A DNA stretch of 64,000 bases. It comes from Pseudomonas sp. St316. Lineage in GTDB: Bacteria > Pseudomonadota > Gammaproteobacteria > Pseudomonadales > Pseudomonadaceae. Shown here piece after piece: positions 1-6,958 of this stretch. How positions within the stretch are numbered: position 1 is the stretch's first letter; every line of letters starts with the position of its first letter. The notes under the pieces were generated by a model that ran no database searches, was not told the DNA's origin, and worked only from the letters and a program-made list of their open reading frames with translations. The DNA is taken from assembly GCF_018325905.1 (NCBI RefSeq), contig NZ_AP021901.1, forward strand, positions 1,984,001-2,048,000. Direction: 5' to 3'. Position numbers and translations under genes: made by a program.

Positions 1-1
1 A

Positions 2-331
2 TTTGCCGTTGGCGATTGCGCGCAAATCCAGGGCAAGCTGCTGCCGTTTCTACAACCCATTCAGTTAAGCGCCATGACCCTGGCGAGTAATGTGCTGGGT
101 GGCGATGAGCAAGTGAAGTTCCCGGCGATGCTGGTGAAGATCAAGACCCCGGAAATGCCGCTGCACCTGGCCGGAGAAACCAACCGGAAGGACTTGCAAT
201 GGCAGATCAACCTTGAGGCACAGGGGCTGGTAGCCAAAGGGCTGGACATGGCAGGGCAGCTGCGGGCGTTTGTCGTCAGTGAAGACCAAATGAAGCAGGC
301 CTTTACATTACTACGGCAACTCTCGTTGTAA
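2..331 (+). CDS. Rubredoxin-NAD(+) reductase, C-terminal part (cut by window edge)
   Basis: This is the last ~109 residues of an FAD-dependent pyridine-nucleotide oxidoreductase. The visible part opens with AVGDCAQ, the C-terminal FAD-contact motif (GD) of this family, followed by a stretch typical of Pseudomonas rubredoxin reductases ([14 protein letters not shown]). The enzyme passes electrons from NADH to rubredoxin, which feeds alkane hydroxylase and oxidative-stress reactions in the cytoplasm. The start lies left of the window. It appears to be ordinary chromosome, and everything between it and the left island repeat is decayed sequence. The assignment to rubredoxin reductase rather than another FAD reductase is from recognition of the tail and is fairly confident. 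Confidence 0.8.
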   Translation, partial: FAVGDCAQIQGKLLPFLQPIQLSAMTLASNVLGGDEQVKFPAMLVKIKTPEMPLHLAGETNRKDLQWQINLEAQGLVAKGLDMAGQLRAFVVSEDQMKQAFTLLRQLSL

Positions 332-980
332 ATAAAATTGGCAGGGCTCACCCGGATCGACCAATCGCGCTGAGTGTTTTGTTCTTCCTAGACTTATTAT
401 CGACGTCAAGTCTGCAATCGCCAGATCGGCTTTGAGTAATTGACGTTAGACCGTCTTGCCGAACAAAAGCCGGACTTGTGTGATCGCGACTTGTATATCA
501 TGCAACCGGCCTTGACCTGCGTTGGCATGGTTTACTATCAAGAGTTCCCGAGCAAAATGCAGCTGTACCGCTTGATGTGGGCCTCGTCAGCCTTCGAAAA
601 CAGGAGAGCACAGTTCTAGGCCTAGGCTAGGCCGAACGGGTTGCGTTTCGTGCCGGGGGTGGCAGAAGGCGCGGATGGAGCAGCAGGTTCTTGTTTGGTT
701 CGGTGGGTTCCGAGTTTCATCATCACCCTAGCCGCTCAATTCCTCAATCGTTGAGCCAGCGCAGCGCCATAAAGTTCTGTGTACTCATCGAACACGAGCC
801 GCGCCCACTGGTTTTGGGAATGTATTGAGGTTGGGCGCGGTCAGGCGTTGCATCATGTTATTTACCGTTCTGGTAGGCTCACCGTTCGTAACGGCGGCGC
901 GCGTTCGTCCAATTGGCTACGGATGTAATCCAGTAGCGCAGCTTGGAATAAACCCCTTTTTGACCGTTGAAGTACTTTAA
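332..980. other. Decayed intergenic stretch between chromosome and island repeat
   Basis: No intact gene is visible. On the plus strand a 59-codon open stretch (440-619, TTG start) encodes a protein-like sequence containing CVGMVYYQEFPSK that I cannot name. On the minus strand, roughly 980 to 620, protein-like pieces appear in different frames (for example WARLVFDEYTELYG and a tail ending in NPFGLA), which suggests the frameshifted end of a gene from an older insertion. There is no confident homologue for any piece. Confidence 0.4.
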
Positions 981-1083
981 AAACAAGTCCAAAATTAAGT
1001 CTTTTCCTGCTCCGGCAAGAAAAGAAACCCCTTATATTTCAATGGGTCGGACGCCAGATACGAGTCTCGTTTCCCGCTCCAAT
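981..1083 (+). repeat. Left island repeat with tRNA-Gly 3'-end fragment (att-like)
   Basis: About 100 bases here recur, with some mismatches, at 40503-40607. Both copies end in the same 21 bases (1061-1081 and 40585-40605), which match the 3' end of Pseudomonas tRNA-Gly(GCC), including the T-arm side and CCGCTCCA. Neither copy is a full tRNA, because the upstream part does not fold as one. An integrase gene starts 225 bases downstream. This is the expected layout of an island integrated by a tRNA-specific tyrosine recombinase. That the left copy also carries the non-tRNA upstream part suggests a tandem insertion history. Confidence 0.75.
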
Positions 1084-1121
1084 TATTTTGCTATAGACTT
1101 CCATTGAAGTATGTAGAGATC

Positions 1122-1149
1122 AAAAAAAGAGGCTTAGGTCTCTTTTTTA
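1122..1149 (+). terminator. Possible intrinsic terminator after the tRNA-Gly fragment
   Basis: An A7-GAG run pairs with CTC-T6 across an 8-base loop, ending in a T tract. The stem is mostly A-T and therefore weak. Its position just after the tRNA fragment fits an original tRNA terminator. Confidence 0.4.
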
Positions 1150-1305
1150 GTTCCAGTAAAGTCTATTCTGTTACATTGGCATCCGCGATTTTTTAGTACA
1201 TTTTTTAGTACATCAATTCGACGCTTGGTAAATCAGTTTTTAGAGCTGCTTGGCACTCTGATGGCTGTACAACACTCCTTCATTCATATGAGTGGAGTTA
1301 GTACA

Positions 1306-1650
1306 ATGGTTCTTACCGATACGGCGGTCCGGCACGCCAAACCTAGCGCAAAAAACTACACCCTTTCTGACTTTGACGGCCTTGCGCTTTTCGTGAATAC
1401 GAAGGGCACCAAGAGCTGGCACTTCCGTTTTTCTTGGGCGGGCAAACAGCCTCGTATTTCGCTCGGTACTTATCCTGAAATAGGTCTACGCGATGCTCGC
1501 GTTCTGCGTGATATCGCCAGGGCGCTGATCGCGAAGGGTATCGATCCCCGCGATCAGCGACGCCTTGAGCGCAATGCCAAGCTGTTGACCTGCAAAGCGC
1601 CTCCTGAGCATCGTTTTAGCGTTGATGTGTTGCAAATCCTCGGTCCTTGA
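1306..1650 (+). pseudogene. Truncated P4-type tyrosine integrase (N-terminal part only)
   Basis: The first ~85 residues from MVLTDTAVRHAKP match the DUF4102 arm-binding domain of P4-family integrases: SDFDGLALFV, WHFRFSWAGKQPRISLGTYPE and the run ending KGIDPRDQRR. After about position 1570 the frame continues into unrelated sequence and stops, where a full integrase would have about 400 residues. The core-binding and catalytic domains (R-H-R-Y) are absent from the window. The upstream TTTTTTAGTACA repeats (1190-1215) are typical of the leader of such integrases. The island is therefore probably not self-mobile by this enzyme. The start was chosen at the ATG that matches family N-termini; an upstream in-frame start at 1225 is less likely. 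Confidence 0.8.
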
Positions 1651-1719
1651 GGGAGGGGCGCGGCATCATCCGAAGGCGTGCCTCTTAACCCTATTTATGC
1701 CTCGGGATGAGTGAAGGGT

Positions 1720-2084
1720 CGGACAGGTGCATTCTGCCGTCCAGGTTAGCCAGCCACTACACCTGGTTGATTTGTCCAGCGTGCCCCTGCGTAGGTTGGG
1801 CGTCACCAGCAAGCAATTGATCGACACTGAGAAAGATCAATGCCCCGCGTCGCGCAAATGGGCAGAGGCGACCCTCCGTCAATACCCTGATGTGCAATGG
1901 CTGTCGTGGGTGTCGGGACAAGATGACTCGGCACGTGCGGTGGTGCTTTTCGGTGACCGGATTTCTGAGGGTGCGTTCCATCCGCAGGGGGGCGTCACGC
2001 AGCTTGACTGAGGATTCGGCTGTGTTCGACACGGTGCTAGATTTGGCGGACCTGATCGGTCGTCATCATCGCGGGAAAAACTGA
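1720..2084 (+). pseudogene. Broken duplicate of the RES-domain toxin gene (3' half)
   Basis: From about 1720 the sequence is a close copy of the 3' half of the RES toxin gene at 3928-4635, starting at the region encoding VHSAVQVSQPL and running past the stop codon. The 5' half, including the first conserved RES residues, is missing. A G run at 1987-1992 has six G against five in the intact gene, and this shifts the frame; the last part of the protein (SRSLTEDSAVFDTVLDLA) is read in another frame. With both truncation and frameshift it cannot encode an active toxin. It is evidence of a local duplication followed by decay. Confidence 0.8.
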
Positions 2085-2337
2085 GCCAAAATGACCGAGC
2101 AGCGCCCCTTGAATTCGCTCTCTAAGGCCGAACTTGGTGCCAATCGCAGCATCGCGCAGCAGATTTTTATCGGGCATAAGAATTTCTCGCCCGCGGTTCA
2201 CCGGCAGGCAGGTAAGAAGAGGTGCGGGCGCGCTAATACCGTGCAGTGCGATTATAGTTCAATAAAAAGTTCGATTTCCTTACTTTCCTAATAAAATAAG
2301 GAGTAAAAGATACAAATAATCCCCAAGGCCACGACAG

Positions 2338-2658
2338 ATGTATTTAAAACAACGAAGGCGAGTGTTTTGGGAATGGTCCGATAGCGAGCTTCACAATCGT
2401 TGTCACGATGGCTTGCTCTCAGACGGTGGGCAGATTGATGTGCAGGTGCGGACTTCCCGCACCGGGGCGGTTCAATTGTTTGTTGGTGCCTACGACGGAG
2501 AAGGTTCGATGCTTTTTGAGGAGTACTACAAGGAGCGGCCGGGGGAGTCGATGAGTACAGCGCTAGCGTTCGGTGTAGGGAGGGCAATGACTCTCACGTC
2601 GACGAAGCTGTTACCCCTTCCATCTACGGCTCGACTGGGTATTTATCGCAAGGCTTGA
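2338..2658 (+). CDS. Small hypothetical protein
   Basis: This is a 106-residue open frame with a normal protein-like composition: a tract RRVFWEWSDSELHNRC, then GGQIDVQVRTSRTGAVQLFVG and an acidic EEYY segment. The pattern looks like a small alpha/beta cytoplasmic protein seen in Pseudomonas accessory regions. I recognise no catalytic motif. No good ribosome-binding site precedes the ATG, so the start is uncertain. It is flanked by decayed toxin and phage remnants and may be a survivor of the same older insertion. Confidence 0.5.
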   Translation: MYLKQRRRVFWEWSDSELHNRCHDGLLSDGGQIDVQVRTSRTGAVQLFVGAYDGEGSMLFEEYYKERPGESMSTALAFGVGRAMTLTSTKLLPLPSTARLGIYRKA

Positions 2659-3205
2659 TGCCTAAAATTCCTCAATGTAGCCCTGTAGATTACTTAGGCC
2701 ATGTGGAGCGGCGGGCCCCGAGCTGGAAGGCGCCTGGAACTGGAGCAGCGTCTGTCGGCCAACGAACAGACCCATTAAGGAACTGAGCGATGCACAACGA
2801 ATCAGGCTCGTCTACGTGACCGCCTTGCCACTTCTGGCCGGCAGCTGTCAGTCCTCCTCGAGAATTCAGTCGACGGCTGCTCAGTGCCTACCGCCACCGA
2901 CGCCGTGATTCATGGAGGAGCAGAGCCCAACTCGCCCCGGCGCATGCTCGACGAATTATCGATATCACCGACGACGGTGACCGAACTGTAATTAAATTGA
3001 GATCGTAGTCTGCTCACAGCGCCACTATGCTACGCGACTTCTTGCGGTTTCCAACGCATGTCTTGAACGAGTCCGCTCGCAGCACCTGAATGCCAAGATC
3101 GTGTCCTTAGGCTTCTCACCCCAGCGCCATGCGCTGATCGACGGCATGGCGTACTCCACTCAAACTTACCTATGCATCCAGATGAATGGAGCTTAGGCTA
3201 GAGCT
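2659..3205 (+). pseudogene. Decayed stretch holding a phage Rz/Rz1-like spanin remnant
   Basis: Between about 2772 and 3008 three frames together read as the end of a Pseudomonas phage i-spanin (Rz): KELSDAQR, then RLRDRLATSGRQLSVLLE, then PAHARRIIDITDDGD. Each piece sits in a different frame, so the gene is broken by at least two frameshifts. An overlapping frame carries a lipoprotein-like, proline-containing stretch (LPLLAGSCQSSS) as expected for the embedded Rz1. From 3009 to 3205 an open stretch (CLERVRSQHLNAKIVSLGFSP) is protein-like but unassigned. The whole is a dead prophage fragment. Confidence 0.55.
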
Positions 3206-3263
3206 AGGGTTATCACGACTATGCTAGAATTAGATAACGTAGATAACTGGAGAGGAGATTTCC
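3206..3263 (+). promoter_or_regulatory. Promoter/operator region of the Xre-RES toxin-antitoxin pair
   Basis: This AT-rich leader holds a direct repeat AGATAAC (3233-3239 and 3241-3247), part of TTAGATAACGTAGATAACTGG, and a TATGCTAGAAT stretch that could hold a -10 element. A strong Shine-Dalgarno (GGAGAGGAG) lies just before the ATG at 3264. Antitoxins of this family normally repress their own promoter through such repeats, so this is the likely operator. Confidence 0.4.
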
Positions 3264-3935
3264 ATGAGCGTTACAGAGCAGTCGGGCGTCTCCACCTTGA
3301 TCGGTACGCCTAAGGAGGCTCGGGCCAGCTTGAGCCGCTCGCATGCGGACCGAGTGCTGGTCGTGTCCTTCGATCAGGTCAACCTCAGCGTATTTGAGGT
3401 GTTGGCGGAAAACTTCGCCAATGTGGCTTCTTCGATGTACGAGGTGCTGCAGGAGCGTCAGGACCCGAAGTCGCTAGAGCGACTGGCCGAGGTGTTTGTG
3501 ACGCGTAAGCCGCCTTCGCCTCGCTTGCTCAAGGAAGCGGCAATGCTGGTACAGGCCCGCAAAGCGGTGTTGGAAAGCGGTGACTGGCTGACCGCCGCAG
3601 ACATCGCCCAAGTGGCACAGTTGAGTACACGAAACCCGAGTGCCCAGCCCAACAAATGGAAAAAGCAGGGGCAGATCTTTGCCATCAGTCACGGTGGGGT
3701 CGATTATTTCCCTGGCTACGGCTTGGACCCGGACGCGGGCTATCGGCCGTTCAAGGCGCTGGCCAAAATCATTGAGGCTTTCGCTGGCCACAAGGACGGC
3801 TGGGGGATGGCTTACTGGTTTCGCTCCGATAATAGTTTTCTGGGAGGCAAAAGACCTCAGGACTTGTTGGCATCGGCGCCTGATCGGGTGATTGCTGCAG
3901 CACTGGATGAAATCCAAGGTATTGTCCATGGCTAA
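3264..3935 (+). CDS. Xre/MbcA/ParS-type antitoxin of a RES toxin-antitoxin pair
   Basis: This 223-residue protein has a C-terminal toxin-binding domain of the Xre/MbcA/ParS type (DUF2384-like), seen as YRPFKALAKIIEAF, then WFRSDNSFLGGKRPQDLLA and a final VIAAALDEI. The central part (residues ~95-135) contains a helix-turn-helix-like segment (TAADIAQVAQLS) that may bind DNA. The family's role is to neutralise the RES NADase and repress the operon. It has a strong ribosome-binding site, and its stop overlaps the toxin start by 8 bases, so the two are translationally coupled. It is longer than most antitoxins of this group (~140-160 residues), with ~60 extra N-terminal residues. Confidence 0.8.
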   Translation: MSVTEQSGVSTLIGTPKEARASLSRSHADRVLVVSFDQVNLSVFEVLAENFANVASSMYEVLQERQDPKSLERLAEVFVTRKPPSPRLLKEAAMLVQARKAVLESGDWLTAADIAQVAQLSTRNPSAQPNKWKKQGQIFAISHGGVDYFPGYGLDPDAGYRPFKALAKIIEAFAGHKDGWGMAYWFRSDNSFLGGKRPQDLLASAPDRVIAAALDEIQGIVHG

Positions 3936-4635
3936 GCAGCGTACCGAGTCCAGTGAGGGTAGGGCGACGCCTCCCACGGATTTGGCGGCGTCCGTTACCC
4001 CAGTGCCTGCGGCTACGTTGCACGTCACTTTCACCGTGATCGCCAAAGGCGATGTGTTTCACCGTGTGCACCAGGATAAGTATCAGCCTGATCAATTCAA
4101 TCCTGGTGTGCACGGCAACGCACGCTTCAGCCCGATCCAGGATAATCAGGGGCGGGCGATTCCCACCTTGTATGGCGGCACGACAGTCGATTGCGCCTTG
4201 ATGGAGACCGTCTTCCACGACGTTCCCCATACGGCTGGGTTTAAGAGCTTCGACAAAGGCAAGCTAACTGGACAGGTGCATTCTGCCGTCCAGGTTAGCC
4301 AACCGCTGCGCCTGGTTGATCTGTCCAGCGTGCCCCTGCGGAAACTGGGCATCACGCGCAAACAATTGATCGACACTGAGAAAGATCAATATCCTGCGAC
4401 GCGCAAATGGGCCGAGGCAATCCACCGTCAGTGTCCAGATGCCCAAGGGCTGACTTGGGTGTCGCGACAGGATGATTCGGCGCGTGCGGTGGTGCTCTTC
4501 GGTGACCGTATTCCTGACGGCGCACTCCACCCGCAGGGGGCGTCGCGCAGCTTGTCCGGCGATTCGACTGTGTTCGACACGGTGCTCAATCTGGCAGAGC
4601 GGATTGGGGTCGTTATCATCCCGGGAAAAAGCTGA
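3928..4635 (+). CDS. RES-domain toxin (putative NAD+-degrading)
   Basis: This 235-residue protein carries the RES signature: an early Arg in VFHRVH, the Arg of ARFSP, LYGGTTVDCALMETVFHD with the conserved Tyr and Glu, and a later Ser in the SARAVVLFG/SRSLSG part. RES toxins of this type deplete NAD+ and arrest growth unless bound by the adjacent Xre-type antitoxin. The start is the ATG at 3928 inside the antitoxin stop (ATGGCTAA); an in-frame start 12 codons upstream would overlap further and is less likely. A ~35-residue Ser/Thr/Ala-rich N-terminal lead precedes the domain. A broken half-copy lies at 1720-2084. Confidence 0.85.
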   Translation: MAKQRTESSEGRATPPTDLAASVTPVPAATLHVTFTVIAKGDVFHRVHQDKYQPDQFNPGVHGNARFSPIQDNQGRAIPTLYGGTTVDCALMETVFHDVPHTAGFKSFDKGKLTGQVHSAVQVSQPLRLVDLSSVPLRKLGITRKQLIDTEKDQYPATRKWAEAIHRQCPDAQGLTWVSRQDDSARAVVLFGDRIPDGALHPQGASRSLSGDSTVFDTVLNLAERIGVVIIPGKS

Positions 4636-4876
4636 GTCAAAATGGCCGAACAGTGGCCCCTGGGATCCTCTCTCTGAGGCTGGAGTTGCCACCAGTCATT
4701 AGATCTTGCCGAAGACGGCGAGTTTTTATGGGGGGCATTAATGGTGATTTCCGTACAAGTTTTACGTGGTGTCGACGGCCAGACACGTCTCGCCTACCTC
4801 CCAAGGAAGGGGGGCTTGCCACGGAGCGCAGCAACAACGATGGCTGGCTCCGTGCTGGCCTTACGCGGAGCTCGTT

Positions 4877-5137
4877 ATGATCGCCAACCAACCGATGAAT
4901 GATGAACTGGTGAGCCGGCTGGAAGAAAAAATTCCAGCCATGGTGAAAGGCGCGATCAAAGCTGCTTATATCAATACGCTGGCGGCCGGACTCAGCGTGA
5001 TGGAAATCAGAGATGGCATGCTCGTTGAAACAACGGCCGATGGTCCGCACACGGTTATTCGGATGGCCAAGCCCAAGCATAAGGTCGCTTCGGGCAGGAT
5101 TATCAAGGTGCGCCACCTTTTCATAACGCGAGGCTGA
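4877..5137 (+). CDS. Small hypothetical protein, antitoxin-like companion type
   Basis: This is an 86-residue protein with an amphipathic N-terminus (DELVSRLEEKIPAMVKGAIKAAYINTLAAG), a short beta segment (VMEIRDGMLVETTADG) and a basic tail. The pattern resembles small proteins encoded next to zeta-toxin-like P-loop kinases in Pseudomonas, but no such kinase is visible next to it. If it was half of a toxin-antitoxin pair the partner has been lost. The ATG at 4877 is preceded by GCGGAG at a workable distance. The 240 bases before it hold only decayed sequence that continues the repeat seen after the RES gene. Confidence 0.55.
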   Translation: MIANQPMNDELVSRLEEKIPAMVKGAIKAAYINTLAAGLSVMEIRDGMLVETTADGPHTVIRMAKPKHKVASGRIIKVRHLFITRG

Positions 5138-5256
5138 GAGGATCCCTATCTTCACGATGTCGCCGCGCAGCGCGCGGGAAATCTGCACATCCGTCATGTC
5201 AGTCTTTGTCCTTTGCGCGAAAAATCGCCAAGCTCGCCATCGCATGGGCGGTTAAA

Positions 5257-5469
5257 TCAGTGACCTTGGGTTCTCAGCTTAGCCAAGCCCTGCTTGATGT
5301 GTCCGGCGTTCTCTCCGATGGTGTGAAGTGCACCTCGGACGTTAGCACCAATCTCCGTTGCACCTTGGTCTTCTACCTTCAAGGTCAGCTCCATCACCGC
5401 GGCCTCCAAGGCGAGCTGATTTTGGTACAGCCGCTCAAGAACATCAGAAAGTGAATATTCGCTGGGCAT
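5257..5469 (-). CDS. Small hypothetical helical protein (70 aa)
   Basis: This 70-residue minus-strand protein reads SLSDVLERLYQNQLALEAAVMELT, then VRGALHTIGENAGHIKQGLA. It is strongly helical and probably a coiled-coil dimer. Similar short proteins occur in Pseudomonas accessory regions without known function. TTGGAG lies 8 bases before the ATG, which supports expression. It is convergent with the 4877-5137 gene. No further inference is supported. Confidence 0.6.
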   Translation of the reverse strand: MPSEYSLSDVLERLYQNQLALEAAVMELTLKVEDQGATEIGANVRGALHTIGENAGHIKQGLAKLRTQGH

Positions 5470-5639
5470 TGTTTTGGCTCCAATCGAGGACTCAAGAGCG
5501 TAGCAGCGGAAGGGGCGGAAACAAAAGGGCGGACGAGGGAAGCGCGTACCTGTTGATATCGAGCGACAGTAATCGGCCTGGAAGGTAAAACGCTAAATCG
5601 GGTCTATAGCAGAGTCTATTTTAAGCCAGATTTCCTGCG

Positions 5640-6189
5640 CCGATTTGAAGCTGACTGCCGCAGACTTGGTCGATTTCGCCTACGACTTCTACAGCCTGGC
5701 GCAGAAAGATGCCTTCCGCGTGTTGTTGCACCCGGGGGCTGAACAAGCCTGGCGCGACCGTCGCCGTGTAACACGTCAGGGAGGCGTCCTGACATGGCCT
5801 TCTCGGCACGAGACAGCGATGAAGTGCTCAGCGAGATCAACGTCACGCCCTTGGGGGATGTCATATTGCTGCTGCTGGTGGTGTTCATCGTCACCGCGTC
5901 GCTGCTGACAAACGCCATCTCCGTCAACCTGCCCAAGACCGAGTCGGTACCAGTGGAGCAGAAAGACCGTTGGTGGTGAGCATTGATGACAAGGGCAAGG
6001 TCTTCATCAATAAGGACGAGATCCAGCAGATTTGCTGGAGTTGAACCTTAAAGCCGCCAAGGCGAAAAAATCTGACGTCCGCGTGCAGCTGCAGGCGGAC
6101 AACGGGGTGAATTATGGCGAGGTGGCTCGGGCCATGGCGTCTATTGACCGGCGGGGATCAGCAAGTTATCAGTGATTACGGCGAAGTAG
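5640..6189 (+). pseudogene. Remnant of exbB-exbD (TonB energy-transducing) genes with multiple frameshifts
   Basis: 5645-5790 reads as the C-terminal tail of a MotA/TolQ/ExbB protein (DLVDFAYDFYSLAQKDAF). From 5794 an ExbD/TolR-type protein begins: SARDSDEVLSEINVTPLGDV, then the single membrane segment ILLLLVVFIVTASLL with its conserved Asp nearby. After VPVEQKD a missing base ends the frame. Re-reading in the other frames recovers VVSIDDKGKVFINKDEIQ, LELNLKAAKAKKSDVRVQLQAD and a final SVITAK, so at least three single-base losses have occurred. The genes would have coupled proton motive force to TonB-dependent uptake. They are dead here. Confidence 0.7.
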
Positions 6190-6190
6190 A

Positions 6191-6958
6191 TTAAGATTCG
6201 TCAGGCACTATCCATAGTGCACTGACGTTGTCGCCGTCATCGAGGCGCTCGGCTATCGCCTTGTCCATCGCATCACGGAATGCTTGCAAGGCAGGGCGAG
6301 ACGTTGATTGAGGCTCGGTATCAAATTCCTCAAGCGTACGCAGCCAGCCGGCTAACTGAGGATAACTTTTTTTCAGGTTACGCTTACCGACTACCCTGCT
6401 TAGCAGCTTTGTACACAGGTGTTGTCCTTGGGGGGTGAGTCCATGGTAAGTGACGAATTCCTGTCGATTTGTTTCCATGCGTAGGTAGCGGATATGTTCA
6501 TCATAAAAATGGTAGCGGGGATGAAAAAAATGCATGGTCGCAGGGGAAGGGTAAGCTTTAGGCGATCCAGTGAAATTTCCCCAATCAGCGTCGGATTTCA
6601 ATGAATTGCAATCATTGCAGGCAATCGCGAGGTTGCGCGCACGGAGCGCAAATTCTGGATAGTGCTTGCGTGGCAGAATATGTTCTATGGGGCTCGCATG
6701 TGCATTGTTTAATAGCCAACGCTTGCAATAGCAGCAACGTGGCTCTTGGCGAGCCTTCAGGCTTTTACGAAGCAGGGCCTTGAGATCCTTGCTCGGAGCA
6801 TTTTTAGTATCGCCCAGGCGAGTCCAGACATGGATATCGCCACCTTTTGCCGCGATCCGCAATTCACGCAGGAGGGTCAGACGGTCCTGTCGAAGGCTCA
6901 AGCGCTTTTCGGCTCGGGAAGGTTTGAGGTCTGTGGCTTCGGCCGCTTTACCCGTCAT
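6191..6958 (-). CDS. HNH endonuclease, third gene of a putative defence operon
   Basis: This 255-residue protein has an HNH nuclease core with zinc-binding cysteines: CCYC (75-78), IEHILPR with the catalytic His at about 93, then NLAIACNDCNSLKSD, giving the second Cys pair (114, 117) and an Asn at 109. The arrangement is that of HNH proteins that pair with SMC-like ATPases (PtuB of Septu). The N-terminal ~70 residues are basic and helical. Its start overlaps the end of the ATPase gene by 4 bases, so the two are coupled. Known Septu pairs cut phage DNA; the same is inferred here, not shown. The 120 C-terminal residues (KLLSRVVGKRNLKK to the end) are a helical extension. Confidence 0.8.
   Translation of the reverse strand: MTGKAAEATDLKPSRAEKRLSLRQDRLTLLRELRIAAKGGDIHVWTRLGDTKNAPSKDLKALLRKSLKARQEPRCCYCKRWLLNNAHASPIEHILPRKHYPEFALRARNLAIACNDCNSLKSDADWGNFTGSPKAYPSPATMHFFHPRYHFYDEHIRYLRMETNRQEFVTYHGLTPQGQHLCTKLLSRVVGKRNLKKSYPQLAGWLRTLEEFDTEPQSTSRPALQAFRDAMDKAIAERLDDGDNVSALWIVPDES

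Noticed and set aside
981..1083. A possible complete tRNA-Gly gene at the left repeat
   Set aside because: Only the last ~21 bases match the tRNA 3' end; the acceptor 5' strand, D-arm and anticodon arm are missing, and the upstream bases do not fold as a tRNA. The same holds for the right copy at 40503-40607.
4637..5245. A 202-codon minus-strand open frame opposite the small gene at 4877
   Set aside because: Its composition is not protein-like and it lies opposite a frame with a plausible ribosome-binding site and helical content. Only a short piece (TDVQISRALRGDIVKIG) looks like a decayed gene.
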